DNA from: Odontocerum albicorne
Taxonomy: Eukaryota; Arthropoda; Insecta; Trichoptera; Odontoceridae
Length of the DNA: 64,000 nucleotides
Direction of reading: 5' to 3'
Assembly (NCBI GenBank): GCA_949825065.1
Contig: OX463866.1
Location: 2,418,409-2,482,408, forward strand
This document shows, one piece after another, positions 1 through 13,800 of the stretch. Made by a program: the position numbers and the translations under genes. Under the pieces are notes generated by a model. It made no database searches and was not told the origin of the DNA. It was given only the letters and a program-made list of their open reading frames with translations. Within the stretch, counting starts at the first letter, position 1. Each line of letters opens with the position of its first letter.

Positions 1-372
1 TAATATATAAATTCTCAACAGGTTCATTCTTCTACGAATTTTGTTAGTAATACATAAATTCTCAACAGGTTCATTCTTCTACGAATTTTGTTAGTAATAT
101 ATAAATTCTCAACAGGTTCATTCTTCTACGAATTTTGTTAGTAATATATAAATTCTCAACAGGTTCATTCTTCTACGAATTTTGTTAGTAATATATAAAT
201 TCTCAACAGGTTCATTCTTCTACGAATTTTGTTAGTAATACATAAATTCTCAACAGGTTCATTCTTCTACGAATTTTGTTAGTAATATATAAATTCTCAA
301 CAGGTTCATTCTTCTACGAATTTTGTTAGTAATATATAAATTCTCAACAGGTTCATTCTTCTACGAATTTTC
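1..372. repeat. 47-bp tandem array, about 8 copies
   Basis: Near-identical 47-bp units beginning TAATATATAAATTCTCAACA. The only obvious variation is TATA versus TACA at the start of a unit. The array is cut by the left window edge, so true copy number is unknown. Confidence 0.97.
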
Positions 373-540
373 GAAGGGAACTCTAACCAGCTTTACATCG
401 GTTCATCTTCAGATCGACTGGCTACTCCAATCTAGTGGCATTAAAAGATAATTTTGCTGTATTTGAAATTTTCTGTGAAATGACTGGCAACTTGCCAGGT
501 ACTAAAACTCCAGGCCTAAAGCCCATTCATAAGTATGTTT
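372..540. repeat. Dispersed repeat shared with 13612-13760
   Basis: Both loci read AAGGGAACTC, a TTACATCGG.CCATCTTC stretch, a 'CTCCAATCTAGTGG' stretch and 'ACTGGCAACTT' in the same order. A shorter relative ('CTAGTGGTGTCATAGG') is near 4700. Confidence 0.7.
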
Positions 541-999
541 ACTGTACTTGCGACGGATTTTACATATCTAATTTTTACCAAGTGTGATTTATTTTGTTCA
601 TAAATTAATATTTATTTAATTAACGACACAACAGTGTCTTTATATACAAATGAACATGTGACAGGTTATACAAGTACTTCAAATTATTGACAAATAATAC
701 AAAACTTTATATTAAACTAACATGAAGATACAAAAAGCAGTAGTAATAATAAATTACACTCATTGTTTTAAAATGATTTAATAATCTTTGAGAATTTTGT
801 GGGAATTTTATGGATATATATTGAGATATATTGTAGAAAACACAAGGCCTCATTAGTGGAACGAGATGCAAGTTGCTTTGCAGAATTAAAAGCTTCACAC
901 ATGTTGATGCAGGGTTACTCAACTCCAGAGGCAAAATATTGTCCTTAATATTTGGTTTGTATTACGTTATTTATATGAATAAAGGAGAGCACAAAGTTA

Positions 1000-1345
1000 T
1001 TAGCTATTTCTAAATATTGCTGTAATATTCTGGCGAATACTATATATACTTATATTAAAAATATCTAAATTTTTGCAAAACTCGTTTCCAAGTCTTTGCA
1101 TACGAATTATAGAGGAGTTGATTTTATAGTTAGTATAACAATTTTCGGTATAAAAGGGATTGAGCTGTCTTGTGGATCTAGTGGGAATACGGAATGAAAT
1201 GCTCTCGAGTAAGTGAGGTGCATCAATCACTGAGTGAATGATTTTGTATAGCAGTACTATATCGGCTGTTTTTCTTCTGTCACACAGCTTCAAGAGTTTC
1301 ACTGCATTTAATAAGTTGTGGTAATTACTTTCTTCATGCGGTATT
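1000..1345 (-). mobile_element. Non-LTR retrotransposon reverse-transcriptase C-terminal remnant (Jockey/R1-like)
   Basis: Minus-strand frame contains 'ADIVLLYKIIHSVIDAPHLL' and 'FRIPTRSTRQLNPF', typical of the region after the RT domain in Jockey/R1-type LINEs. 5' truncated. Confidence 0.75.
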
Positions 1346-1403
1346 ATCACAACTTATTAAATGCATATGAAGTTATTCTTAAAAAAAAACTACTTATATT
1401 TAG

Positions 1404-1632
1404 TTTCTTTGGGTATATTGTTCGTGGCAAAGGAGATGGTTTGGAGAAGTTTGTGGTTACTGGAGGCGTGGAAGGATGATGCACAAGTGGAAGGATCCCA
1501 ATGCGTTGGACTGACCAAGTGAGAGACGCAACTGGACTAGCCTGCCCTTTGAGCTGCGGAGTGCAGGGATGGATGGAGAGGAGTCGTCAGAGGCTATCAT
1601 GGAAGTCACGATGCTCAGTCGTCAGCTACATG
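1404..1632 (+). mobile_element. LINE RT C-terminal remnant
   Basis: Same family as 55713-55974 and the minus-strand piece near 19500-19680: a 'FGHI..G.GD.LE.FVVTGGVEG' then 'PMRWTDQVRDAT' pattern. Stops interrupt this copy. Confidence 0.75.
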
Positions 1633-1734
1633 ACAGGATGGATATTTAAAGTAGCTATTATTATTTTCTTTTTATACCAATAGAAACAGCTGTTTAACAC
1701 TGATAGAAAAGTATTTGATATCTCATTTTCGTAC

Positions 1735-1860
1735 CTGTGGTGCTTTGTGGAGGCACTTCTGGCTGAAGACCCTGGTGGCAGGGAGCCGCGCCCCATCTCT
1801 CCAGCAACCTCACCACGTGGAGATGTCCAGCTCGCAGTGCCACTTTGCTTGGAGTTCGGC
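1735..1860 (-). CDS. ANKRD50: ANKRD50-like exon 26: last ankyrin repeat
   Basis: [20 protein letters not shown] then RWGAAP and a Pro/Gln/Ser tail. Acceptor CTGCAG; a GTACGA donor follows at 1734. If that donor is not used the frame ends at TAA 1696-1694, 13 codons later. The family normally has a long tail, so splicing to an exon left of the window is preferred. Confidence 0.85.
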
Positions 1861-4800
1861 CTGCAGAGAGAAATGCAAATTGTAGTTTACAGATAGCACT
1901 AAAATAAGAATACGTTAGCAGACAAATAAATACCTGAGGTAGAGCATACCGGATTTTCAGGCAACCTTATTGATGGACGCCGTCTGTGCATATATTGCTC
2001 TACAGCAAGCACACACCAGCAGGCAGATCAACACCTGAGCAGTGCTACATACATACAGGCAATCCCTCGCTATAGAGTAAGATTGTCAGTCCATCCTGTG
2101 GATGGATGACGCCTGTGCGTGTATTGCTATATTGTGTGCATGCACACTGCACTACAGCAAGCACACACCAGCAGGCAGATCAACACCTGAGCAGTGCTAC
2201 ATACATACAGGCAATCCCTCGCTATAGAGTAAGATTGTCAGTCCATCCTGTGGATGGATGACGCCTGTGCGTGTATTGCTCTATTGTGTGCATGCACACA
2301 GCACTACAGCAAGCACACACCAGCAGGCAGATCAACACCTGAGCAGTGCTACATACATACAGGCAATCCCTCGCTATAGAGTAAGATTGTCAGTCCATCC
2401 TGTGGATGGATGACGCCTGTGCGTGTATTGCTCTATTGTGTGCATGCACACAGCACTACAGCAAGCACACACCAGCAGGCAGATCAACACCTGAGCAGTG
2501 CTATATACATACAGGCAATCCCTCGCTATAGAGTAAGATTGTCAGTCCACCCTGTGGATGGATGACGCCTGTGCGTGTATTGCTCTATTGCGTGCATGCA
2601 CACACCAGCAGGCAGAGCAACACCTGAGCAGTGCTACATACGAGGGTTGCTACTTAAGTGTTGAGACAGACAAGTAAAAACAAATATTTATCATCGAAAA
2701 TGGCTTTATTGTTTTTCAAAATACTCTCCATGAAGATCAATACACTTTTGCATGCGTTTGAATCAATTTTCGAAGCACTTTTTCCACTCTGAATGACGTA
2801 ACTTCAAAACATGCGTTGTGAACGAATCAACCGCTTCTTCAGGTGTTGAAAAACGTTGACCCCGTAATTTATTTTTGATGTTTGGGAATAAAAAGAAGAC
2901 ATTCTGGAGCGAACTACGACCACGATTGAATTTGGAAAACCAGCGAAACACGGACGGTGCTTCAGCGAAACACAGTGGCACCAAAAGTCGAAGCGAGTTG
3001 ATAGGCACAGTGTTGTTGAGTTAGTCCACGTCGAAAATCATAAAAAATCATCGCACGAAAATGTTCACGATTTAATTCCATTTTTGGCCGAGGTGAATTT
3101 TTCAAGTCACTACTGTAAACAACACAAATATCACTCGTATGACAAAACTTTATGAGCACGTATAACCATTAAAAACGTCAAACTTTACGATGCTGATGTC
3201 AGATTTGACGTGTCTACGCTGGTGTTGCCATATTTCAAAACTTAAGTAGCAACCCTCGTACATACAGGCAATCCCTCGGCATAGAGTCTATTAACGAAGA
3301 CTTCTTTTTAGACAAAGGGCTCTTTGGAACAGTCAAAATGGACATGGCGGAATAATACATAATCATCTAACTAGACTATATAAAATGTTATTGCCTGCAG
3401 ATATTTAGAGTTATTGAAGGACTGCACCTGAACTTTTTTTTAAATTCGGAGACTATTCAATTAGAGCAAAATAGCTGATCATCTACGGAAGCTATTGAAA
3501 AGAAATCCGTACTCACCGCAATGGTCAGAGTGTTTGGGGTTAGCTCCGTGTTGTAACAGCCAAAGAACGCACTCTTCATGCCCTTCCTGCGATGCTATAC
3601 CTGGAGAAAGCAATACAAATAATTAAATATTACAATTTTTGAGATCTTTTAATTTAAAAGATTAAACTTCTTCCTAAATATGTAATTAAAAGGAAAAGGG
3701 GTGTTTTTATTAATTCAGAACACAAGAACTGACAATGAGCTATTTCAAATAGGAAAAATAAGAATATTCATAGCCAAACGCTTAAATTAATAAAATTTCA
3801 AGTCAAAAGTGATAATAATTGAAATTTAATTGCTGAAAACATGAAAAAAAACATTGGCCGACGTTCACAAAACGGACGGAGCGACCACCTCAAACGAAGT
3901 AGTGAGAGTGAGACGTGAATAGCGTCGCTTCCTCACCCATAGCGGTTTTTTAGAATGAATATACCTACATTACACACTGGCACACGTTTGATTGTATTGG
4001 TGAATTTATTCCCGATTTTCACAAAATATCTCTGATGTGGCCGATAAGTGCTAATTATTATTAATATTATTTTTTCATTCAATGCGTAAATGTATTACGG
4101 AGGAATACCTAAAATCTGAAGCCAGTATTTATTATATTTATAGAGATAGTAAAGTGTTTAGAAGCAATGTTTACTGGTTACACATCACAGGGAAGGAAGG
4201 GTTAAAGAAATTATTTAGAGTTTTCGTAGAAATAAGAGTTAACACTTATTTATTTCTTCTTACTGTATATTTTTTCGTGTTTAACCCGTATATGTAGGCT
4301 TTGTAAAACAAATAAAAAAAAATAGATATATAAAGATGTAGGAGGGTGGGCACTCACCTAGTGGGGTAGCCCCCTGGTCACACTGCGCATTGGGATCGGC
4401 CCCCTTGGAGAGCAGCAGCCTCACCACAGCCGCCTGTCCCCTCCACGAGGCCGAGTGCAGTGGTGTTCGGCGCTCACCATCGCGTGCGTCAATGTTGCAT
4501 CCACCTGCAGATTTAAAACGCACTTGTAATAGTTTATCTGGAACGTAGTGTCGTATGTCTCAGATACTCGGTAACATTGATGGTCATCATATGCCGTAAG
4601 AAAACAGACATTCAAATATTTTCCTTGTATCAGAATGGGCCTTGGCTCCTCGTGGATGTGTCCAAGCTACTGACTGATTGGTGAAGCTCCGATCTAGTGG
4701 TGTCATAGGTTGTTTAACTCGACACCTTTAGCTGCTTTATTATAAGTATATTTACTGGACTGTTCGTCATTTTCCATCTCCCGTGACGTCGGATCTTAAA

Positions 4801-7800
4801 ATTACAATACTGTTCTATAGTGTAGGGAGTGCTGTGACATTAAACCAGTGTACGAGACGTCTGGACAAGTTCCTATACACAAACCCAGGAGTACTGTTTT
4901 AGAGGTGTTCTGTTTCCTTGCTGTCTCTCCATGAACATACAACAGGTAAACTTGATATAGATATTAACAGCACTCCTACTGCCTGGCTATAATGATAATA
5001 CTGCCCAATAGTGTAGTGAGTGCTGTGACATTGAACCAGTGTATTAGGCGTCTGGACAAGTTCCTACACACACAAAGCCAGGAGTGCTGTTTTTTTGTGG
5101 TGTTCTGTTCCCTTTGCTTTTCCCTTGCTGTCTCTCCATGAATATATGACAGGTAAACTTGATATAGATATTAACAGCATCCATGCTGCCTGGCTATAAT
5201 GATAATACTGCCCAATAGTGTAATGAGTGCTGTGACATTGAACCAGTGTATGAGACGTCTGTACAAGTTCCTACACACAAACCCAGGAGTGCTGTTTTGT
5301 TTCCTTTACTTTTCCCTTGCTGTCTCTCCATGACCACATGACAGGTAAACTTGATATAGATATTAACAGCATCCATGCTGCCTGGCTATAATGATAATAC
5401 TGCCCAATAGTGTAGTGAGTGCTGTGACATTGAACCAGTGTATGAGACGTCTGGACAATTTCCTACACACAAACCCTAGAGTGCTGTTCTGTTCCCTTTG
5501 CTTTTCCCTTGCTGTCTCTCCATGAACATACGACAGGTAAACTTGATATAGATGTTAACAGCATTCATGCTGCCTGGCTATAATGATAATACTGCCCAAT
5601 AGTGTAGTGAGTGCTGTGACATTGAACCAGTGTATGAGATGTCTGGACAAGTTCCTACACACAAACCCAGGAGTGCTGCTTTAGTGGTGTTCTGTTGCTT
5701 TTGCTTTTTCCTCGCTGTTACAGTTAATGTTAATAATAATAATAATGATTTGATTGCTCGTACATTGACCCGAAAAGTGCAAGGGAAAACAATGCTGATT
5801 AACACGAAAAGTGAAATAACTTACCGACTGTCAGTAGTAGATTGACCATCTCGTAATGTCCCTGCCACGCCGACACGTGGAGCGGTGTTCGCCCCTAAAA
5901 CAAAAAGTACATATAGAATTTATCAATTTACATACATATCATCTCGCTACTTCCTTGTTGGGATAAGCAGAGATAACAGGGCGCCAAACTCTCTCATTAT
6001 AACATGCTTCCTTCACCTCTTCCACATCATCCATACATCATTCAACTATGTTGGAAAAGAAAAAGTTTTATGTTCCTAACACATTACATAATTTTTCCAG
6101 TGCACGCATTTCAACTGTATTTACTTAGCTTCTTTTATTCATCTTCCACGCCTAAATTTCACTCCCACAGATCAATGTTGACACTAATTGTGAACCATAA
6201 TTTTGATAGATGTGGATATCGCTTGGTTTGACTTTTAGTGTCCATTGACTATGTTTCCTATCACGACTCCCCATTAAATATTTCATTCCACCTTCCATCC
6301 GTAGATAAATAAAACTCTTATTTTTTATTCACCACTGTTTTATTTGAGTTTACTATTGGTTTTAACCGGAAGTTTTTTAAGTGCCGGAAGTTATAAGTAT
6401 GGCCGTACCCAGCAGGCCGTGATTTTTTCATTAAAAATAAAACCTAAAAAAATTTTATTTTTTGTATACAGATATAAAGGATATTATGAAAACTTACTAA
6501 ATATGTACACCGTGTGGCGTTTGAGCTGCCGTTCACTCAGAAAAACACAGTTTAAATATTCACAAAATGTCAGGGTTGTCACAACTTGACACATAAAACA
6601 CGTTTACTTATAAATATAGTGGAATATAATATACTTTGTAAACTAAAATCAACAAATTATCTGTATGATGTATAATAAAGCGCAAAAGGTAAATAAACTA
6701 TAAAATAAAACCGTAAAAAGTCTATATAAACGTCGTATTATGCCGAAAAACTACCGCCAATAACCAAAGAATACATGAAAATACACTTTGTAAAATAAAT
6801 ACTTTGAAAAATTTACAAAAATAACGCACAAAAGTTAAAAATCTACCATTGAACAAAACTACAAACGAAGACACTATAAATCATCGCAATTACGTCGCAA
6901 AAAACTGTAGTCGGTAACCCTGTATCAGAGACACGTATTGACTGTCACTGAAAGCTTTTAGAAAGATGACTGTAACTTTGATAATATCGGTAAATTGTAA
7001 TATTTAAGTATTTCTTGACCATCCCAATAGATGTCACTATGTGTTACAATTTATAAATTATTACAATTGGATTTGATATTGGCTTGCGACAAGCTCAAAG
7101 GAGAGCGCGTTTACGAGTTCATTTTGTATGGCCGGCCTGGCGAGCCCTGAATCGGAGAGCGCATCAACGCGCTCGTGGCAGTGAACCGGTTAAAGACATC
7201 CATCTTCCTCGTCAGGTGAAGTTGAATTAAATTTTGTCTAACATATTTTTTTTTTCTAATTTTAACAGGTACGGAAGGTCGTCGGTTCGAACCCCGCCCT
7301 GTGCTATTCCCTTCGAACGACACAGGCACTTTTTCCGCCTAGTGTTCGAGGGTATAAGGATACCTATGACTTCAATCATATCTTTTCTTAAAAAAATATA
7401 TATATTCTAGACTGACCTCGCTGTCCCTGGTCTCCACATCAGCCCCGGCACGCTGCATGAGATAGCGAGCCATGGATATCCTGTTGTCCAGCGCCAGGAT
7501 GTAAAGGGTGCTGCGTTGGTCTGCGTCCAGCGCATCCACGCACGCTCCGCGCTCCACCAGGATTCGAACCGCTTCGTAATGCCCCTCGAGTGACGCCACT
7601 CTAGAATATTTAACATTTTTTGTGTCAGTCAAAGCAACACATGATTAATAACATTTCAAGATCCATCTTTGTGTCAGTCAAAGCAACACATGATTAATAA
7701 CATTTCAAGATCCATCTTTGTGTCAGTCAAAGCAACACATGATTAATAACATTTCAAGATCCATCTTTGAGGTAAAACGAAACTACAAAACGATGACTGC

Positions 7801-10800
7801 GACTAAGACACAAAAATTTCTTATTGGAAATGTTCAGGGCCAGATTTTTGAAGAAATCATCAATCTTCTGGCTTCCATGTCTGGCTTCTTCAAGAGTATA
7901 AGAGAGAGAAACTCATTTTCTTTTGAGATGTAATGTGCTGGAAGAAAAATATCTATAAGATACCAGACAGTAAAATTTTGAATTGAAGGTTTTAACTTCA
8001 AATATTTTCAGGTTTCCTTACTTACTGCTACGAATTTTTTTTAACCTAGGAAATATAAACATATTCACATTTTGAATACAGTGGAATCCCACCATTCGCC
8101 TGTCTCTTTACTCGGTACAACTCGGCATTCGTCGGACTTTTTCAAAATAAATTTTACTCGGCATCCTTATGTTTGCTCGGAATTCAGACCGTACCTTGCG
8201 GTCTGTCCCGATGGTTTTTGACAACATTGAGTAATGGGGGAGACATGAAAAGATTTTAACCACTCGCAGATGTATAATATACCAATTGTCCTATCTGTGG
8301 TTTCGCCGTCAGGATCGACATATAATATACCAAGTGTCCTATCTCTGGTTCCGCCATCCAAGTCGACGTATAATATACCAATTGTTATATCTGTGGTTCC
8401 GCCGTCAGGATCGACGTATAATATACCAAGTGTCCTATCTCTGGTTCCGCCATCAAAGTCGACGTATAATATACCAATTGTCCTATATGTGGTTCCGCCG
8501 TCAAAATCGACGTATAATATACCAAGTGTCTTATCTCTGATTCCACCATCAAAGTCCACGTATAATATACCAAGTGTCCTATCTCTGGTTCCGCCGTCAG
8601 GATCGACGTATAATATACCAAGTGTCCTATCTCTGGTTCCGCCATCAAAGTAGACGTATAATATACCAATTGTCCTATCTGTGGTTTTGCCGTCAGGGTC
8701 GACGATAATATACCAAGTGTCCTATCTGTGGTTCCGCCGTCAGGATCGACGTATAATATAACAATTGTCCTATCTGTGGTTCCGCCGTCAGGATCGACGT
8801 ATAATATACCAAGTGTCCTATCTCTGGTTCCGCCATCCAAGTCGACGTATAATATACCAATTGTCCTATCTGTGGTTCTGCCGTCAGGATCGACGTATAA
8901 TATACCAATTGTCCTATCTGTGGTTCCGCCGTCAGGGTCGACGATAATATACCAATTATACTATCTGTGGTGCCGCCGTCAGGGTCGACGATAATATACC
9001 AATTGTCCTATCTCTGGTTCCGCCGTCAGGATCGACGTATAATATACCAATTGTCCTATCTCTGGTTCCGCCATCAGGATTGACGTATAATATACCAATT
9101 GTCCTATCTGTGGTTCCGCCGTCAGGGTCGGCTACTATGTGGAACGGTGATTTACGTGAAAATTTTGGAATTATTAGAATATATAAATTTTTTGCCAAAA
9201 ATATTACGAATTATCAAATATGCGTTGTTTCAAATAATAAGTAGAATTTATTACAAAAAGTCGATTTTGGTACATAGATAATGACAAAAAATTAGAATTA
9301 CGAATTATGGTTGTCCTAATTAACAGACTTTTACAGTACTTATTTAGTTTCGCGTAATATAATTAAGGATTTCTAGCAACCCTCATAAGTACGGTAGGTC
9401 TCAGAATGGGCGAACATATGAATGGTTTGTATTGAAAAAGTTGTGAAACAAGGATGTGTTATGTCCCCTTGGGTGTTCCAAATATGTATATTGATTCTAG
9501 TGTAAATGAACTTTCTAGGAGAGAATGATTATGCTCACCTCAATGCAGTCTTCCCGTCGTGGGCGTGTTGGTCTACCGGAGCACCCCACTCATCTACTAA
9601 GAACTCCATCAGTCTGGAAGGCAAAAAGATCATGTTTAAACATACGAACAAACCATCACGCCATTTCCCTGTCGGGGTAGGCAGAGAGGACAGAACGCCA
9701 CAGTTTCCTATTTCGACACGCATCCTTAGCCTTTTCTACATCAATAAATACACTTTCTCGTACAACTTCTACGATCTCTCTGACTTTCTACGCTTCCTTC
9801 TTTCAAAATATCATTCACTCGATCAACGCTTCATCTTACTTAATACATCAGCCTTAAGTTCACATTCATTCCTTATCACTTCATTCTATATTCTTTCACA
9901 CATTGTCACTCCATATATTCTTTACAATGCACACATTTCTACAGCATTTATTAGGCTCCTCTCAGTCTTTTTCCACGTCCACTTTTCACTCCCATACATC
10001 AAAGTTGGCATCAAAATACTATTGTGAACTATCTGTTTAGTCCAACACCGTTTATTCCACTTAATATAACGGTATAACCCTACCGGTTTCAAGGTTTTCA
10101 CCTTATCATCAGGGGAGCACATATAATAAAGAGTTGTTTGTGCTTCCCTGATAATGAGGTTAACACCTTGAAACCGGTAGGGTTATACTGTTACAAAAAG
10201 TGGAATAAATAATGTTTGATAAAAACAAATGATGTCTTTAACCTTTCCTTCCCTGTGTTGGGTATCTTCTACACGTTGCTTCTAATAACCATCAATATCT
10301 CTATAAATATTATAAATACAAGGTTAAGATTCTAGGTATTCCTCCGTAATATATTTACGCATTGATTTAAAAAATAATATTAATAATAATCAGAGTTTAT
10401 CGACTACATCGTGGGTATTTTGTGAAGATCGGAAACAAATTTGCATTTAAACGCTGTGAGTGCCTCGACCTTGTGTCTTGACGATAGGTGAAGAGTATGC
10501 GCGACACTATATTCGCATCTCACTCTTGCATACTCCACTGAATTGCGAGGAGCTCAATTGTCTCAATCGTCGCAAGCGTGAGCCCCGCCGGGGTAAGCCA
10601 CTATACCGCTCCGCGCCGCAGTTGCTTCTGGGTTTGCTAATAAATTAGACGTACGCTCATTCCGTGAGCGTTGCCAGATGGTTTTTTAATGTTTTCAGCA
10701 AATAAATCTCAATTATTACAATTTTTAACTTCAATTATAATTAATTAAGGGGATTATCTATGAATGTTCTTATTTTTCCGATTTAAAATCGCTAATTTTT

Positions 10801-13800
10801 GATCGCGTACTCACTACCCAACGCCGGAGCGCGCGTATCAATTTTAGCACCGTAAGGGAAGAGTTAAACCTCCACAACGTTAATGCTTTAACTATAAATA
10901 ATATATGTACAAAATATAAATGATTGTCATAAATCTAAATCTACCTGCAGTGTCCTTCCTGCGCCGCAAGCATCAACGGCCCCTTCCCGTCATTGTCCTT
11001 CTCGTCCACCTTTGCTCCTGCTTCCAATAGAACGTCACACACGTCCAAGTGACCTGGAATCATTCAAACAATGCCGAAATCTCACGTTAATTCCTGCTTC
11101 AATCATCTTCTCTTTAATTTGTACAGTCTGCTTTCCAAATCCTGGCTTTAAAAAATGTCCTATGATTTTGTTTTTAAAGAATATTACCCTCTTCTGAAAT
11201 AAATTTCGGTCGAAAGGCAACCGATCACGTGGGTAACTACTTATATATAAAATAACATCAATACATTAGATCACCGACTTTCCGACTACCGATCAACCGA
11301 AAGTTCAGATTTGCGGCCACCAGTATAGAAATTAAATTTTATTAAAACTTATCGTGTTTTATAGTACGAGGCGTATCCAGAAAGTAAGTGTACTGAGGCT
11401 CTCACGACCGGATGGATTTTATTTTCAACATGTTGGCTACACTTCCGTGTAGCCTGACCATTCTCCTCCGCAGCGAGACCGGTTCGAGATCAGTACGTTG
11501 AGAAGTGTCGACGCGACAACACGTTTCGTGAAAAATGTCAATCCAATCTCCCGCCAAGTGCGAAATACGCGGCGTCATCCGTTATCTCGTTTGGAAGGGA
11601 AAACCTCCGGTTGAGGTTTATAATGAGGTGAAAACTGCATATAGTGATAAAGCTATGAATCGTACGAGTGTGTACAAGTGGTGTCGCGAGTTTAAAAACG
11701 GTCACGTCACACCTCTTCACCCTCCGCCAAAAAGTTCAAAACCACAATTTCAGCCAAGAAAATCATGGCATCCGTGTTTTGGGACTGTCAAGGCATAATT
11801 TTAATTGAATATATGCCTCAAGGGGAGACCATCAACTCTGCAAGATACTGTGAGACCCTAAAAAAATTGCGGAGGGCGATTCAGAACAAGAGGAGAGGCA
11901 TGCTGACAAGGGAGTCTGCCTGCTGCACGACAATGCCAGACCACACACGGCCAACGCCACGAAGGAACTGCTCGCCTCGTTTAAATGGGATGTCCTGAAC
12001 CATCCCGCGCATTCCCCTGACCTAGCACCTTCAGATTACTATCTCTTTACCTCCTTGAAGCTGCACATGGGTGGAAAAAGGTTTTCAACCGACGAGGAGG
12101 TAAAGGAGGAGGTGGAGAAGTGGACGGAGGGGTTGGCGGAAAACTACTTCGAGGAAGGCATCAAAAAGTTGATACCCCGCTTCACCACCTGCATTGAGAG
12201 GAATGGCGACTATGTCGAAAAATAGCTTACATGTGTACTACGGTAACCACGAAATTTTTTTGTTTAAATAAAAATAATTGTAACCTACAAAAATTCAGTA
12301 CACTTACTTTCTGGATATGCCTCGTATAATGGTGAGGGAAATGTCTTTTTTCTCCAAAAAGCAGATTAAAAAATAGAGATCGCCTCTTATAATCAGGGTC
12401 GCCCTATAGTCGGACCAATACGGTAGTTATTGTTACTGCACGTATTTGAACGGGTTTTCCAGCTAGTCTATATATAAAATAACACCAATACAGCAATACA
12501 CGTAGGCACTAAAAGATAGGAAAATCTTTGTTACGATGGAGGAACGTCACGACTATTAGTTCGGTAACGTTTTACGAACAAACTGTTGGCAGTAAAATTG
12601 GTTAAGTGTTAAGTTTATAAATTAATATAGATATCAAGAAATTACCTTCGAAAGCAGCATAGTGCAGGGGCGTCCAGCCCGCATTGTCTCGGTGATGTTC
12701 GTCCAATCCCCGGTCCACCAGTTGTCTCACCACCTCAACGTTTCCTGAACCAACACAAATAAAAATTTATATATCTTATAATGTGTGAACATCATTTTCC
12801 ATTTGTCATTTTATTTTCTTTAAATGTTGACTCCTTGAGGCTTTTCTCTTCTTTTTTTTACTGAGTTAATCTAAGGCGGTATTTGTGGGTTTTTACTGAC
12901 AGTTAATCTGAGGTGGTATTTGCGGGTTTACTGACAGTTAATCTGAGGTGGTATTTGTGGGTTTACTGACAGTTAATCGGAGGTGGTATTTGTGGGTTTA
13001 CTGAGTTAATCTGAGGTGGTATTTGTGGGTTTACTGACAGTTAATCGGATGTGGTATTTGTGGGTTTACTGACAGTTAATCTGAGGTGGTATTTGTGGGA
13101 TTACTGACAGTTAATCTGAGGTGATATTTGTGGGTTTACTGACAGTTAATCTGAAGTGGTATTTGTGGGTTTACTGACAGTTAATCTGAGGTGGTATTTG
13201 TGAGTTTACTGAGTTAATTTGAGGTGGTATTTGTGGGTTTACCGACAGTTAATCTGAGGTGGTATTTGTGGGTTTACTGACTGTTAATCTGAGGTGGTAT
13301 TTGTGGGTTTACTGACAGTTAATCTGACGTGGTATTTGTCGGTTTACTGACAGTTAATCTGAGGTGGTATTTGTGGGTTTACTGACAGTTAATCTGAGGT
13401 GGTATTGTGGGTTTTTACTGACAGTTAATCTGAGGTGGTATTTGCGGGTTTACTGACAGTTAATCTGAGGTGGTATTTGTGGGTTTTTAGTGACATTTAA
13501 TCTGAGGTGGTATTTGTGGGTTTTTACTGACAGTTAATCTGAGGTGGTATTTGCGGGTTGACTCTTATTTTTTCTGCTTCTTCTTTTCTTTGCTGGCACT
13601 GAGATGATAATCGAGTCCGTAATTTCCAAAGGGAACTCCACTGAGCCTTACATCGGTCCATCTTCGGACCGATTGGCTGCTCCAATCTAGTGGTGTCAAG
13701 GGATAGTTTTTTTACATTTGAAAGTTCCTGTGGAAGTACTGGCAACTTTCTGGGATATTTGATTTTTCTCTTGAAGTGGATATTCTACTCTAGAGGCGAG

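Noticed and set aside
8167..8994. Several 60-150-codon frames on both strands
   Set aside because: They lie in the 48-bp satellite; a period divisible by three opens frames on both strands. No start context or non-repetitive sequence.
8271..9135. CRISPR-like array
   Set aside because: Tandem units without unique spacers, in a eukaryotic genome.
9506..10027. 173-codon plus-strand frame
   Set aside because: It is the antisense of a LINE 3' remnant and overlaps exon 21 on the other strand.
10460..10648. Short frame ([20 protein letters not shown]) as a functional gene
   Set aside because: Found in two type A TTAA elements, but too short, without a known motif, and with different ends in the two copies. 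Noted as part of the element only.
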